From Camarhynchus parvulus (lineage: Eukaryota; Chordata; Aves; Passeriformes; Thraupidae), in NCBI RefSeq assembly GCF_901933205.1, contig NC_044574.1:3288501-3352500 (forward strand): DNA of 64,000 nucleotides, given 5' to 3'. Both the position numbers and the translations under genes were made by a program. Numbering within the stretch: the stretch's first letter is position 1; every line of letters begins with the position of its first letter. A model generated the notes under the pieces. That model worked only from the letters and a program-made list of their open reading frames with translations. It was not told the DNA's origin and ran no database searches. This document shows, piece by piece, positions 15,733 to 27,622 of this stretch.

Positions 15733-18700
15733 CTGCGGACACCGCGACACGGGGCGTCAGTGGGGACACACGTGACATCAGCGAGGACATGCCTGACATC
15801 ACTGGGGACATGCCTGATGTCAGTGGGAACACAGCTGATACAGGTGGGGACACACCTGACATCAGTGAGGACATGCCTGACATCGCTGGGGACACACCTG
15901 ACATTGATGGGGACACCTGACATCACTGGGGACACACCTCCTGTCAGTGAGGACAGACCTGATACAGGTGGGGACACAGCTGACATCAGTGAGGACACAC
16001 CAGACATTGATGGAGACACACCTGATGTAGGTGGGGACACATCTGACATCACTGAGAACACAACTCACATCACTGGGGACACCTGACATCAGTGGTAACA
16101 CATGTGACATTGATGGGGACACACCTGACATCACTGGGCACACCTGACATTGATGTGGAGCTGCAAAAATCCCCCCCAAGCCCCTCTACCCTGCCCTGGA
16201 GCTTTGCTGTGCCCAGTTTTTAATTCACCATTTGTGTGCCTTTATGTTTTATTGGGATTTTTTGGGGGGGGTTCTCTGTGTTTATATACAGGGATTTTGT
16301 ATAGATATGTTTTATGTATTATTTATATTTATATAATATATAATTTTATATTTATATTCATATTAATATTTATGTTTTTATAATAGGGATATAAAAATGC
16401 ATACACCTATCAAAAATTTACCAAAATATATACATAAAAGGTGTCTGTGAAATTATAAACACAGAATCTATAAATAATATACCAATAATCCACAAGCATG
16501 TATATAATGTGTATGGATAAACAAAAATAAAAATAATGTAAATAACTGATATAATCATACTATTATGGATGTTATGTATTATATATAATTATATATTATG
16601 TTATATATTATAATATATATAATGTAATATATATTATAGTTTTAGATAGTATATCCAGTATATATAGCATAGTGTATATATAAATGTATATATACACACA
16701 TTTAATATACACATAATATATATTATATATACTATGTAATATATATTATATATTAGATATAGTTTTATATAGTATATGCAGTATATACAGTATAGTGTAT
16801 ATACAAATGTATAAATATGTAAAAATATAAATATAAATATAAATATAAATGTTATAAATCTATATAATGTATATAATAAACATACAGAGAATATAAAAAT
16901 ATCTGTAACATATAGTAGGATATGCTGTAGTTTTAGCATATGGAATATTACATAAAATAATAATAATAGTAATAGTAATAATTATTATTATTATTATTTT
17001 TAGCAGGTTTGCTTTATATAAATCACACCAATATAAGATATATATTTTTACATTTTTCATGGAATTACAGATTGGCTTGGAAGGGATCCATGAGGATCAC
17101 CAAGGCCAAGTGCAGTCTCAGCACGGGGCATCCTACAAATCCCACCCCAGCTCCCCAAACTGTCACTCGGTTTTGCAGCTGCTCCCAGGTGATCCAAAGG
17201 GGCTTTTCCCTTCTCCTTTTTTGCCCCTTTTTCCCTTCTCCTGCCCCTCCTGCCCACACTTACTTCCTGTGGAAGGCATGTTTGCAGGGACAGATCCCCA
17301 GCTCATCCTTGGGCTTGAACTCCTCCAGGCACACGGCACAGATCTGCAGGGGGTGGGATGCACAGGGAATGTCAGTGCTCAGGGAGCAACCTTTGTAAAT
17401 AAAAACTACCAGATGGCTGAAACCATGGAATTATGGAATGGGTTGGGTTGGAAAGGACTTTAAAAACCATCCAGTGCCACCCCCCCCGCCATAGGCAGGG
17501 ACACCTCCCACCGTCCCAGGGTGCTCCAAGGCCCATCCAGCCTGGCCTTGGACACTGCCAGGAATCCAAGGGCAGCCACAGCTGCTCTGGAAAACTCGTG
17601 CAGGACCTCCCCACCCTCACAGGAATGAAATTTCCCCTAAAGCCTTCCCAAATTTTGCTGCCCAAGCTCCAGGATCACAAGCTGAGGCTCGGGTCTTCCT
17701 TTCCTGCTGGAAGAGATCATGGAGCCTCCGGGAACAGCCCCAGAGCTGGGATGTGTTTGAGGTTTTAGGGTGCAGGGGATGGATCCACAAGGGAACAGCC
17801 CCAAAACTGGGATGTGTTTGAGGTTTTAGGGTGCAGGGGATGGATCCACAAGGGAACAGCCCCAAAACTGGGATGTGTTTGAGGTTTTAGGGTGCAGGGG
17901 ATGGATCCACACTGCTGCCTGCTCCCTGGGACTGAGCTGCATCCACAGGGACACCTCTGGGAAAAGGAAAAGCAATGGGATTGTTGCCATGCCTGTCTCA
18001 GGGCTGGGAAAGCTGCTGGCTGTTTTCTCAGCCAAAACCTCCTTCACCCTCACAGCCAATTCCTCCTGACTCATTTTGGATATCCCAGGGGGTTTTGGAT
18101 ATTCCTGGGTGGTTTTCCTGGCCTCCCTGGCCTGGGATCTCTCAGTGCAGCTGTTGGGGTCACCCCCTGAGGAACACAAATCCTGAGCTCCCCCAGGGCC
18201 TGGGAGAGGCAGAATGATGGGAAAAGGGGAAAACCAGAGGCAGAGGCAGGGAGGGAAGGGCTGGGTGGGAGCTTTCCCTCCACAGAGCTCTGGGCAGCCG
18301 CCCCATCCTGTTGGAAAATTCCCACCCTCTTCTCTGCTTTCCAGAAAACCTGCCTGCAAATGCCAAAGTACAAATGCCCCAAATGGGATTTTTTTTTGTT
18401 TGAGCTAAACCCTTCCAGGCTTTTCCAAATCCCAGGAAAGAGCTTGAACAGCTCTGTCTTCTTCCCCACAGAGGCCTCGTCCTCTCCAAAAGCTGGGAGA
18501 GCTGCAGACAGCTGGGAACAGAGGTGGAGGAGGAGGGCTGAGCTTATTGAGGCCATTCCTGGCTCTGGCACATTCCCAAATCCCTCCTCCAGCCCATTTC
18601 TCACCCCAGGAAGTGCTTTGAAGCCTGTGTGCCGACAAAAATCTGCTGCAGGTCGGTTTAAAGGGAGTGGATCAGAAATAGGGGCCTGGAACAGGGACTG

Positions 18701-21700
18701 CTCACAACCCCGGGGCCCTTGGGATTTACCCTGGGGGCTGTGGGGAGTGGAGGCTCAGGATAAAACGTGGGATGGGCTCTGCTCAGAGGATTAAAATAAA
18801 ATAAAATGAAATAAATAGTGGTTTAGAAACAACTGGAGCTGGTGCTGAGCAGATGAGCAGCCTCATGCCTGGATGTGGGTGGGCATTTTTGTTATCTCCA
18901 GAGGAATAAATCAATCCAGGCCGTGCTTTGATTGGGATTTCAGCACATTCCTGCTCAAATTCATCAGGAAAAATGAGCTGTGAATAGAAACGCTCAGCCC
19001 CAAAAAGCCTGGAAGGCCATGGAGATAAAGGAAGGTGTTTGAGCCCTCGGGGGGCGGGGAGGGAGGAGGGACCTGCCTCTTGCAGGAGCTGGGGGAGCGT
19101 GTTTATCCTGATTTCCCTGCCCAGGGCTGTGCTGGGCATTGTCACACCCCAGAGGGGACGTCCCTGCTCAGGGACACTGTTTATACACGGCCCAGACTGC
19201 CTTGGCCTCCCCTTATCCACAGCTTCTTATCACTGTGATAAGAAGAACACAATAAATAACAATAAAGATGCAGGAAAAGCCAAGGGGAGCCAGGAGAAGG
19301 GAGAGGGTTTCATCCAGACTTTTGCAAAGGATCTTTCCCCATTTCCAAAGCCCAGCTGGCTGCATGCTCTGCTCCCAGGGGAGCTGAATTTGAGGGTTTG
19401 CCCCCTTCCCCAGGGTGAGGAAGAGGAGGGAGAGGAAGCTTTTGCTGCCCCAGGATGTGCTCACCTCATGGAGGTTCAGCTCCTTCACCTTCTCCTTGAG
19501 TATGACCTGCAAGGCAAAGAGCTGGGGTCAGAACAGAGCCAGATCCAACCCTGGGAGCAAATCCAGATTCCACAAAATCTACGTTTGGTGACTAGGGGAG
19601 TGATGGCATCACTGCTGTGCAGTGGGTCAGGCTGGAGAGGTTGGGGTGCTCCAGAGCTGGAGATGTTCCCACTGCTCAGGACCTCAGTGGAAAACTGGGA
19701 GACTCAGGGATGAGCAGGTGAGGGATGGTCCTGGGGGGCCCAGCTGGTAGGGGACAATAAAATCAGCAGGGACAGGGCCAGAAACCTCCCAAGGAGAGGA
19801 AAATGGATGGATTTGGCACTAGGGAGAAGGGAAAGGAAAAAAAAAGTTAGAGGATCATCTCACCTGTTTGTAGGCATAAAGCTCTTTGTGTGCCTGATGC
19901 CTGAGCCTGCAATGAAACCAGGGAGAAACGTGAGGTCAGGCAAAAAAATCAGGATTATTGTAATACCTCAAACATTCCACTTCCCTCCTTTCCAGCTTTA
20001 ACATGTTACATTTTACATTTTTTTATTTCAGAAATGAGAATGGCCACAGGAAATGACACGTTTAGGCAACATCCAGCTTTCCCTGTCGCTGGCAGGGCAA
20101 TGTCTCCATCCCAAAGCACACAACTCCTGCCTTATCCCTCCTCTGACCTCCCTGATCTTCCAAGCACACATCAACCACATAGTTAAGACCAGAAAAAGTG
20201 GGTGAGGAAATCACAGTGTGCCATGAATCCCTCAGTTTCCAACCCTTTTGCTGGCAACAGCTCCAACACTGAATGCAGCACCATTTTTCAAGGCATGGGG
20301 GTTCAGAGCTGAGGAAAGCCCTGCTCCCACTCCAGCAGGGACAGGGAAGGAAACCCTGCCCGGAGGTTTTCCCACCAAAGCCTCCATCATGTTGCACTGG
20401 GTTCCTCAAACTCAGCTTTATCCTCAATTCTAAGATCAATCAAACCACATCCACTCCTGGAGCAAAGTGAGGGATGGAGATGAATGGGATGGGCCTGTTC
20501 CAAGAACACCTGCTGCAGTGGCAAGTCCAGCAGGAATTTTAGGCCACAAGCAAAGTGCTGGTTCCATCCCTTCCCTCCCCAGCCTCCCCTCTCCAGAGTC
20601 AGAGCCAGCAGAGCACTCCACAGGCATCTGCTGGCTGGAGAAACCCATTATGCTCCTAAAATAAATACACTTAAAATTAAAATAACCAATATTGCCTCTC
20701 ATTACCAGACATGGCATTTAATAAAGTGCTTGGAAAACTCAGGAGGGAAGTCCCCAGGGCTGAAGAGTTGGCCAAGGACTTTCAATACAGAGTCAATGTG
20801 TGGCTGCAGGGCTTGGAGAGCCACAGGAATATTTTCCCCAACCAGCCCCAAGTGATTTTAGATGGGAAACCCCCTTGCCTGGAATTTCTATTCTGTAAAA
20901 ATATTTTTGAGGGCTGTCTGAAATCCCTGGCTGCTTCAACCTGAGCTTCTGGGGATTTTCCAACCCTGCCACGCTGCAGTGGGGGAAGTTCTAAAAATGG
21001 GATGGAAAAAAATTTCCTTATGTCTGACACCTTCCCCCAAAATGTTGTGGGCATTAGAAGGTGAGAGATGGGTAAAAATGCACTTTAATGCTGCAGGGAG
21101 AGATGCACAAAGCTCCTGAGTGCCAAATTTCACAGGGAGCCATCCAGCATTGCTGCCTGGCAGGAACCCGCCTGCGGAACTATGGAAAACACTGCAGCAG
21201 GCAGGGAGGAGGAGGAGGAGGAGGAGGAAGAGGAGGAGGAGGAGACTGGGGTCTCATCCCTCTGGCAGTGACCCTGAGCAGAAACATGAGCAGAAGATGC
21301 AGGAACAATGGAGGGAACAGGATGAAACCGGCCCGAGCCGCAGGGATCCGGCGCTTATGAAACACAGATGGGGACGAGCCAGGCTGGAGACACAGGAAGG
21401 GAAAACTGGCCTGGAATGGGAAGCAGCTTCCCTCTGTATGGAGCACTGAGTGGCCACCAAGGGTTTGGCCCCCATGAGCCAAAGCCACTGGAGCACCTTG
21501 GAGCAGTGCTGGGGGTACCAGTTGTTGGTTTTTCTGGGTCTGGTTTGAAGGCACTTGAGACAGTGTTGATTATTTCTTATCAGTAAAACAGTCTCACTAC
21601 TGTTCAGCAGCTTTTCATTAGAAGGCACAAAATGGCCAACAATCTCTTGTTACAAGATCTTTTAAGACTAAACTATCCAATTAAGAACTGACACCTAGAT

Positions 21701-24700
21701 TATTTCCCTTTTAACCCAATAACTGATCCCAAAGAGCTGCAATGAGCACTTTTCTGCCCAATTACAGAATGCCACCCAAACCCATGGAGAAGAAGGAAGA
21801 AGAACCATGAAGAAGAAACCCAGGATGACACCCTGTGCCTTCCATCTTGCTGCCATCCACAACATACTAAAAATCCCAAAACCTCAATTTCTCACCAAGT
21901 GATGCACCTACACTGCTCTCTATAATCTATTTCACACATTTGTGGATTCCAGTCTATCTTGAATTCTGGGAAACTTTCTCCATGAGTGAGAGTCAAAGTC
22001 AGTGCTCCCCTGGGGGTCAGGGCACCCCAGAGCAGACAGCGAAATATTCACAGTGCCCTGGGTTTCCACAGACCAGTGATGGGGAAGAAGTGACCACCTG
22101 GCTGTGGATGTGCCAGGAAGCAGGGATCTGCAATGCCCTGGGTTGGTGCTGAGCTGGACAGGGAGATTTTCTCAAAAAAAAAAATACAAACTCCTCCCTG
22201 GAGGTTCTGGGGAGCAGCATGAGCACATCTGGTGCTGAAGCGTGCGAGCTCAGCCTGCTCCTCCTTGCTCCCTGAGCCAGGATCCTGGGCCAGATGGGGC
22301 CTGGAGCAGCTGTGTGAGGAGACCCCGGATCCTGGCAAGGGTTATTCCCTCCATCCATCTCGTGTCAAGTGCTGTGACTCCCCAGGAATTCCTGGCAGAT
22401 GTCTGCCCGAGATGAGGGACCACACAGTGCCTGGCTGCTGATCCTGTGTGCTGTCACCCTGTTCCCTGAAGGAACAACTGCCTCTCCTGGGCTCTGGGAT
22501 CTCTGCTGCAGGAGTGGGAGCTCCCTGCTTCTCTGGTTGACTGAATCACCTACAGCACGTGAACAACTACGGGGATAAAATGCAGAGGAACATTTTTTTG
22601 CAGGTTTACTTCTGAGATTTCCATATTAGACGCTTTAAAGGAGAAGGAGAAAGGCCCTGGGCACAGGCTTTTTATCCCATCATTGTGTTCTGTCCCCAGC
22701 TCAGCCAGGCTCCTTGGGCTCTTCATGGAATCACAGATTTGTTTGGGTTGGAAAAGCTCTCTAAGATCACCCAGTCCCCCAGCACTGCCAAGGCCACCAC
22801 TAATGCATGTCCCCAAGTGCCACATCCACATGGCTTTTAAATCCCTCCAGGAATGGGGACTCAAACAGTGCCCCAGGCAGCTGTGCCAATGCCTGACCAT
22901 CATTTGGGTGAAGAAATTTTCCCAATGTCCAAATTAATTCTTCCCTGGCACAACTTGAGGCTATTCCCTCTGCTCCTGTCCCTGTTCCCTGGGAGCAGAG
23001 CCCGACCCCCCGGCTGTCCCCTCCTGTCAGGAGCTGTGCAGAGCCACAAGGTCCCCCCTGAGCCTCCTTTGCTCCAGGCTGAGCCCCTTTCCAGCTCCCT
23101 CAGCTGCTCCTGGGGCTCCAGACCCTTCCCCAGCTCTGTTCCTTTCTCTGAACACAAAACTCAACCACTGTGTTGCATCCTGGCAGGTCTGAATGCAGAA
23201 AGAAACAATCCTATAAAAAAAAGACTTTTTAGGTGCTGTGTACCCTGAGCCTCCCAGAGCTGCTCCAGGCTGGGCAGGGATGAGCCCTGCATGATCCACA
23301 GCAAAGCACAGAGAGAGGATGCTGCAGAATGGACCCACAGTGGGGGTGGCACTGCTCAGCTCAGCATCCTTCTGGACTGGGTTTTATGGGACCAAAGGCA
23401 ACATGAGTTTATCACTTTCATTAATTCACCAGAGATCAGACAAAACCAGCTGCCTGCAAAATCTCATTTCCTTGTTCTTCCTTTTTTATCTGTAATTTTA
23501 CTGAGCAAAGGCAGCAGCCAGGAGGGACCTGAGCTCTGACCTGAGTGGTTTGCAGCACCAGAAAAGCTCGAGGTTCACCTGAACAATACACAGGCAATAA
23601 TGATTTTTGTTGTGAAACTGGACTCCTGTTTTGAGCCAATCCAATTAAAAATGTCACTTTTCCTTCCCTTGGAGCAGGCAGCACAGCCTGTATTGACACA
23701 GCTGCAAAGCACAGCCCATGTCCTCTCCTTCCCCAGCACATCTTTTATTTAATGCCATCAGCTCGGTGATTTGGGGTGAATACACCTGATATTGGCTCTT
23801 CCACACTCTGGATGCCTCCTCAGCTGGGGATGTGGGGAGAACTGCAGGGGCTGCTCTGATCCAGAGCAGGAAATGAGAACCAGAGCCTGAGGGTGATGTT
23901 TGCCAAATATTTGGAGATGTGGAGTCATGGGAAAGGAGGGAGAGGAAGGGCTGTGCTGATGCTGCACCTATGGGAAAGCCAGGAGCTGCTGTTACCTGCA
24001 AAGAACCCCCACAGATGGAAGCAGAGCTCTGGAAGGGACCACCCTGTCCTTCTGTCGGTCTCTCTGCCCTTGCAGGTGGGTGGTCCTCATCCTGTTGTCC
24101 ACCTACAATGCTTCCAAAATTCAGAGTTTTATATCCCAGATGAGCTGAGATTACAGAGCAGCTTCCGTGGAGGTGGATGCTCCTGGGACACTGGCACAAC
24201 TAAAACCCACAGCACAGCAAAGCCCTCCCCAGTGGGGGCTGGAGGATCCTGTTTTGGTTCTGTTCTGCCAATAAAAGAGCTGAGGGAGGAGGGCTGAAGA
24301 GCCATTTGTAGAGTCTCTCTAGGGTTTTGGGCTATAAAGGGATCACTGGATGACCTAATCCAAGTCCACATCTATCATGGGTTGCTAAATAGCACCTCAG
24401 GAACAGGAGCCAAAATGTCTGGTCCAGAAAGGTCCTTGGTCTTGATTTAAAGGCGTGAGGAGACTGAGGACTTGCCACTTCCTTGCTGGCTTCTCTCACC
24501 GGTTACTCACCCTCTCTCTCTTACAACACGCCTCCAGCTTCTAAATTTAAAGATTTTCTGGCTTGACCTTCCAGACATTACTCCTTGTTATGCCTTCTTT
24601 GGGGCATAACACAGCCAGCGAGTGCCCAGGAAAATACTCTCAAAGTGCAAACACCTCTGCAATTTTCTAAGTGAGCCGTATAGACTCGAGCTCCACCTGA

Positions 24701-26009
24701 GCAAAACAAGTCCTTGAGCCCTCTGAACACATCTGCTCTATTTTCATACACATTCAAAACACAATTTTCATAATTATGGGGAAAAAAAAATTAAGATATG
24801 ATGCCCAAGTAGCCTAAATCAGCACTTGGTAAACCTGGGTTTGGGCTCCTCTGAATGTTTGATGAGGTTTTGCTTCATACAGAACTGAAAATGGGTGGGA
24901 ATTATCAAGTATTTAGAAGGTTGACATTGAAATCTCGTTTCCTTGGTGTGCAAGAGCACGATAAAATATTTTCAACACCCTCTGGATAGATAACCTGGTG
25001 GGACTGGCTGCTGTGGTGTGAGGAGAGGCTGCTGTGGTGTGAGGAACACAGGGAAGGGATGTGATGGATGCACAGCTTGCAGGGAGCTGGGGCCAGCTGG
25101 AAAGACAGAGGGGAAGGAGAGGAGATGGAAAAGCTGGAGAGGAGAGCTCTGAGAATGCAGAATTTTGAGTACCATTGCTGGCAGAATGATCACCTCTGTT
25201 CCCAGACACAGACTGAAGCACAGCTTCCTCCCATCTTGGGTTATCAGCACAACTCATCTCCATCACCACCTCAATTCTCAGGCACTGTGGTTTTTCCCCA
25301 CTTGCCTCATTTTCCCTCTGTCAGGAAGAGTTTCTCCTCTCAGTTAGCAGCCCAACAATCTCCCCAATGGCCCATAAAATAATTAAAACAAGCCCCAAAC
25401 AGGAACAACCTTTCACCCTGCCATCCTGCTCCCCCATTGCTCAGATTAGCACATCAACTCTGCATCATTAATCTCCAAACTGTGCCGTTGAAGGAGCAAT
25501 TTGTGTTCAATAAGCAACGGAGCAGGTATTAAACATTCCTTAGGCACGCAGGACACGAGTTACTCATTACAGAGGGAAATGTGTTGAAACATTAAGCAGA
25601 AAGCAGGGACCATGAAACATCCCTTTCCAGGTTTTCTGACAAGCTGACAACAATTCCAGACCTTTAGTAGCAAATGTGTATCTCCTGGTTTTAAGTGGAT
25701 AATGTGATTACTTTGAGGGACATCAGGTTGACATAAGATGTGCCAAGGAAATTGGTGCTGCCAAGGAAATAAGGTGCTGCCATCCTCTTTTTGGGATGGA
25801 GGGATCAGTGCTGGGCCTGGAAGCAGGGAAGCTCTTGGGGAACATTCCCTTACAATATTCCCTTACCTGATCAAGTAGCAGCAGAAGAGCAAGCTGAGGA
25901 TGAAGACGAAGATGGCTGTGCCGAAAACCACGATGTATATGTTGAGAGGAAGGTTCTGGAACCCGATGTTCGGCATCCTGAAACTGTAATGCTGGAAGTC
26001 TGAGCTCAT
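15594..26009 (-). CDS. RNF24: RING finger protein 24 (complete CDS span, five coding exons)
   Basis: RNF24 is a small membrane-anchored RING-H2 protein, a putative E3 ubiquitin ligase of Golgi/endosomal membranes reported to bind TRPC channels and affect their trafficking. Coding exons 26009-25867, 19906-19864, 19506-19465, 17343-17264 and 15732-15594 join in frame to exactly 148 residues, the length I recall for human. Residues 24-47 ([20 protein letters not shown], then CCYLI) form the single membrane segment. A basic, charged linker follows ([20 protein letters not shown]). The RING-H2 ligands are C78, C81, C96, H98, H101, C104, C115 and C118. The C-terminal tail is [20 protein letters not shown], ending NIV. 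The start [20 protein letters not shown] is nearly identical to mammals. Position tail-to-tail with PANK2 supports orthology. Confidence 0.97.
15763..16152 (-). repeat. 21-bp minisatellite in the last RNF24 intron
   Basis: About 18 degenerate copies of a unit like GGGGACACACCTGACATCAGT, nearly all 21 bp. Since 21 is a multiple of three, long frames open on both strands (GDTPDIS-like and MSGVSP-like peptides) without any gene. Confidence 0.95.
16290..17055. repeat. AT-rich low-complexity tract
   Basis: Nearly 770 bp of TATATA, TATAATATA, ATAAATATAAATATAA and ATTATTATT runs in the same RNF24 intron. The stretches 16555-16790 and 16950-17000 contain many short inverted repeats. Hydrophobic Ile/Tyr/Phe frames here are artefacts. 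Confidence 0.9.
17058..17165 (-). mobile_element. Short CR1-like tail
   Basis: ATGGAATTACAGATTGGCTTGG, here in reverse orientation, with GGATCCATGAGGATCACCAA resembles a divergent CR1 3' end. It is too short for a firm family assignment. Confidence 0.5.
17264..17343 (-). CDS. RNF24: RNF24 coding exon (RING first half)
   Basis: Between CCCCCTGCAG and AGGAA|GTAAGT, the exon encodes [20 protein letters not shown] and KHAFHR plus two bases of K103. It carries RING-H2 ligands C78, C81, C96, H98 and H101. Confidence 0.97.
17424..17665 (-). mobile_element. CR1 LINE 3' fragment
   Basis: Reverse CR1: ATGGAATGGGTTGGGTTGG, GGACACCTCCCACCGTCCCA and GGAATCCAAGGGCAGCCAC blocks. Confidence 0.88.
17733..17925 (-). 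repeat. 61-bp tandem triplicate
   Basis: The phrase GGGATGTGTTTGAGGTTTTA recurs every 61 bp (17749, 17810, 17871), each followed by GGATGGATCCAC. Copies two and three are almost identical, so the expansion is recent. Confidence 0.92.
19465..19506 (-). CDS. RNF24: RNF24 coding exon ([14 protein letters not shown])
   Basis: A 42-nt microexon of exactly 14 codons between TTGCAG and GAG|GTGAGC. It encodes part of the charged helix between the membrane segment and the RING finger. Both ends are in phase 0. Confidence 0.96.
19507..19863 (-). other. RNF24: RNF24 short intron
   Basis: A 357-bp intron between two small exons, with donor CAG|GTGAGA and acceptor CCTTGCAG. Nothing else was recognised in it. 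Confidence 0.9.
19864..19906 (-). CDS. RNF24: RNF24 coding exon ([14 protein letters not shown])
   Basis: A 43-nt exon following CATTGCAG; its first G completes R48. It encodes [14 protein letters not shown] just after the membrane segment, then donor CAG|GTGAGA. Confidence 0.96.
21204..21244 (+). repeat. (GGA)n microsatellite
   Basis: Purine trinucleotide run with a single AGA interruption, in RNF24 intron sequence. Confidence 0.9.
22724..23145 (-). mobile_element. CR1 LINE 3' fragment
   Basis: A long reverse CR1, from ATGGAATCACAGATTTGTTTGG through GTGCCACATCCACATGGCT to CCCAGCTCTGTTCCTTTCTC. It is the same subfamily as 9172-9578. Confidence 0.92.
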
Positions 26010-26016
26010 GGGTAGG
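25867..26016 (-). CDS. RNF24: RNF24 first coding exon (start codon and membrane segment)
   Basis: The exon begins CCTACCC at 26016 after CTCCACAG, giving only 7 nt of 5' UTR before ATG at 26009-26007. It encodes [20 protein letters not shown] followed by the hydrophobic segment ending FCCYLI, then AG|GTAAGG. This start matches the family N-terminus. Confidence 0.97.
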
Positions 26017-27340
26017 CTGTGGAGACAGGGAGAAAACACAGGGATGTGACATTCCTTAGGGATGCACTTTGCAGACCAGTGGTCCCCTTGAATGGATGTG
26101 GAGGGGGTTGGAGATGACTTCTCAATCATCCCCCTCCTCCTTGCCCAAAACCAAGTTCCCATCTTGGTAACCCTGAAAACAAAGCAGGGCAGGATCAGCT
26201 GGGGCTGGGATTTTCCTTCTCCCACTGTGAGTTTCTCCTCCAGCTCTTTTCCTTTCACACATCATCCTTCCAAGTTAACCACTGGATGAGATGGAGGGTG
26301 GGAATTGCATCCAAGCAGCCCCAGCTGCAGCCAGCATCCCTCAAACCCTGCAGTAACTTGGTAAAAATACTGAAAGCAGCCAGGAAGCCTTGGAGCAAGT
26401 TTGCCTTCCCTTCCCCTCCAGTGGTTTCTAAGACTGACTCCTCATTCCATAGAAATCTTCCACCAAGATTATCAAAGATGAAAAGGAAGAGGACAAGGAC
26501 ATTCCCATGACACACAGCAGCGCTGCTGAGAGGAATTATGGGGAAACTACAGACTCTGTAAAGGAGGCTTTGTTTGTTTTCCCATCTGAGACACAGGTTT
26601 GGTGGTTTAAGAGCACTTCTGCAGCTTTCAGCTTTATTCCTCAGCACAGCCCCAGGCTCCTTCCCCCCAGGAAAGCCCCGAGGCACCAGCGAGAGGCGGC
26701 CAAGAGGAAGAGGCAGCAATTTTGGCTGTCATGTCCCACGTCTGGGACCCATGACCAAAACCTCCCTCCCCTTGGAGAGCCCCAATGAAACCCCGAGCAG
26801 CTGTCTGAGATAACGATTTCAGCAAATCCTGTCCCCCAGGATTTTAATTGCTCTTATTTATTATCTCTTATCTTCCTATCATTCTCTGAACCATTTGCCC
26901 TCAGATGATCACAACCAGGCACAAAGTTCCCCTGCCCCTAGCTCAGAAAAGGAAGTTAAAAATACACCTTGTTTTCCCTCCTGCCCACGGGAGAGCAACG
27001 TGTGATGAAGTTTTACAAGCAAGGAAAGTACCTGCAGTCTGAGCCCTGTTTCCCAAATAAAATCACCAAGGGATAACAAAACCCTCCCCTGGAGCAGGGA
27101 GTTTTCCACAGCGCAGTAATTGCACAGCTCCTCATTTTGCACAGGGCGGGAAGACGGCGGGGAAACCGCAGGATCTGAACCCACACACGCCAGGGAGCGA
27201 TGCTCCAAAATCCAAGTGTCCTCTGAGAGTCCCCTCAAGCAGCACCCTCACTCCCAAATCTCCTTTCCCCCTTGAGGAAAAGCCTTTTTTTCCCAAACCC
27301 TGTGAGCTTTCCTCTGACTTCCCACAGGGAGCAGACTCAC

Positions 27341-27622
27341 CTCTCATCCCGGCTGCCTCACGGGGACTGTCCCCTTGCTGAAGGCAACATCCCTGCCAGC
27401 CCCAAACACCCGCCCGGGAGCCTCCCTGCTCCGGCTGCTTTCAGTTTCCTCAGCTTGCTGGAAGTTTCGAGTCGATTTCTGGTAAAGTCTGGATTTGATT
27501 AAAGCCTCCAGAGACCAACACCACGCATGTTCAGAACCTCTCCTGGCCAACGTGGAAACGCTCCGAGAGCTCGGGGAGCCGGCACATCCCCCTGCCAGCG
27601 CTGGTGGGGATGGGATTTTATA
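27341..27622 (-). promoter_or_regulatory. RNF24: Candidate TATA-type alternative first exon of RNF24
   Basis: On the minus strand a TATAAAA box (27616-27622) is followed, at the expected distance of about 30 bp, by a GC-rich 250-nt segment ending in a strong donor GAGAG|GTGAGT (exon end 27341). It lies 1.3 kb upstream of the start-codon exon. No transcript evidence is available, so the call rests on signal quality alone. Confidence 0.4.

Larger units (their letters stand above)
15733..17263 (-). other. RNF24: RNF24 last coding intron
   Basis: Donor AA|GTAAGTGTG at 17263 and acceptor CCGCAG ending at 15733. The intron consists mostly of the 21-bp minisatellite, the AT-rich tract and a small CR1-like piece. 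Confidence 0.9.
17344..19464 (-). other. RNF24: RNF24 intron between linker and RING exons
   Basis: Donor GAG|GTGAGC and acceptor CCTGCAG. It includes a CR1 (17424-17665) and a 61-bp triplicate (17733-17925); 17926-19464 is unique sequence with no recognised feature. Confidence 0.9.
19907..25866 (-). other. RNF24: RNF24 first coding intron
   Basis: About 6 kb from donor AG|GTAAGG (25866) to acceptor TTGCAG. It contains a GGA microsatellite and one long CR1. The parts 19907-21200, 21250-22720 and 23146-25866 are otherwise unique. The segment about 24300-24700 looks like an old unidentified repeat. Confidence 0.88.

Noticed and set aside
14955..16086. Frames of 246 and 321 codons with GDTPDIS-like repeats, and minus-strand MSGVSP-like frames
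   Set aside because: A 21-bp minisatellite keeps several frames open on both strands; the real coding part here is the RNF24 terminal exon on the minus strand.
15763..16152. CRISPR-like periodic array
   Set aside because: Unit is 21 bp without distinct spacers, units are degenerate and contiguous, and the context is a vertebrate intron.
16150..17060. Hydrophobic Ile/Tyr/Phe-rich frames suggesting small membrane proteins
   Set aside because: Products of AT-rich microsatellite; no start context, conservation or splice support.
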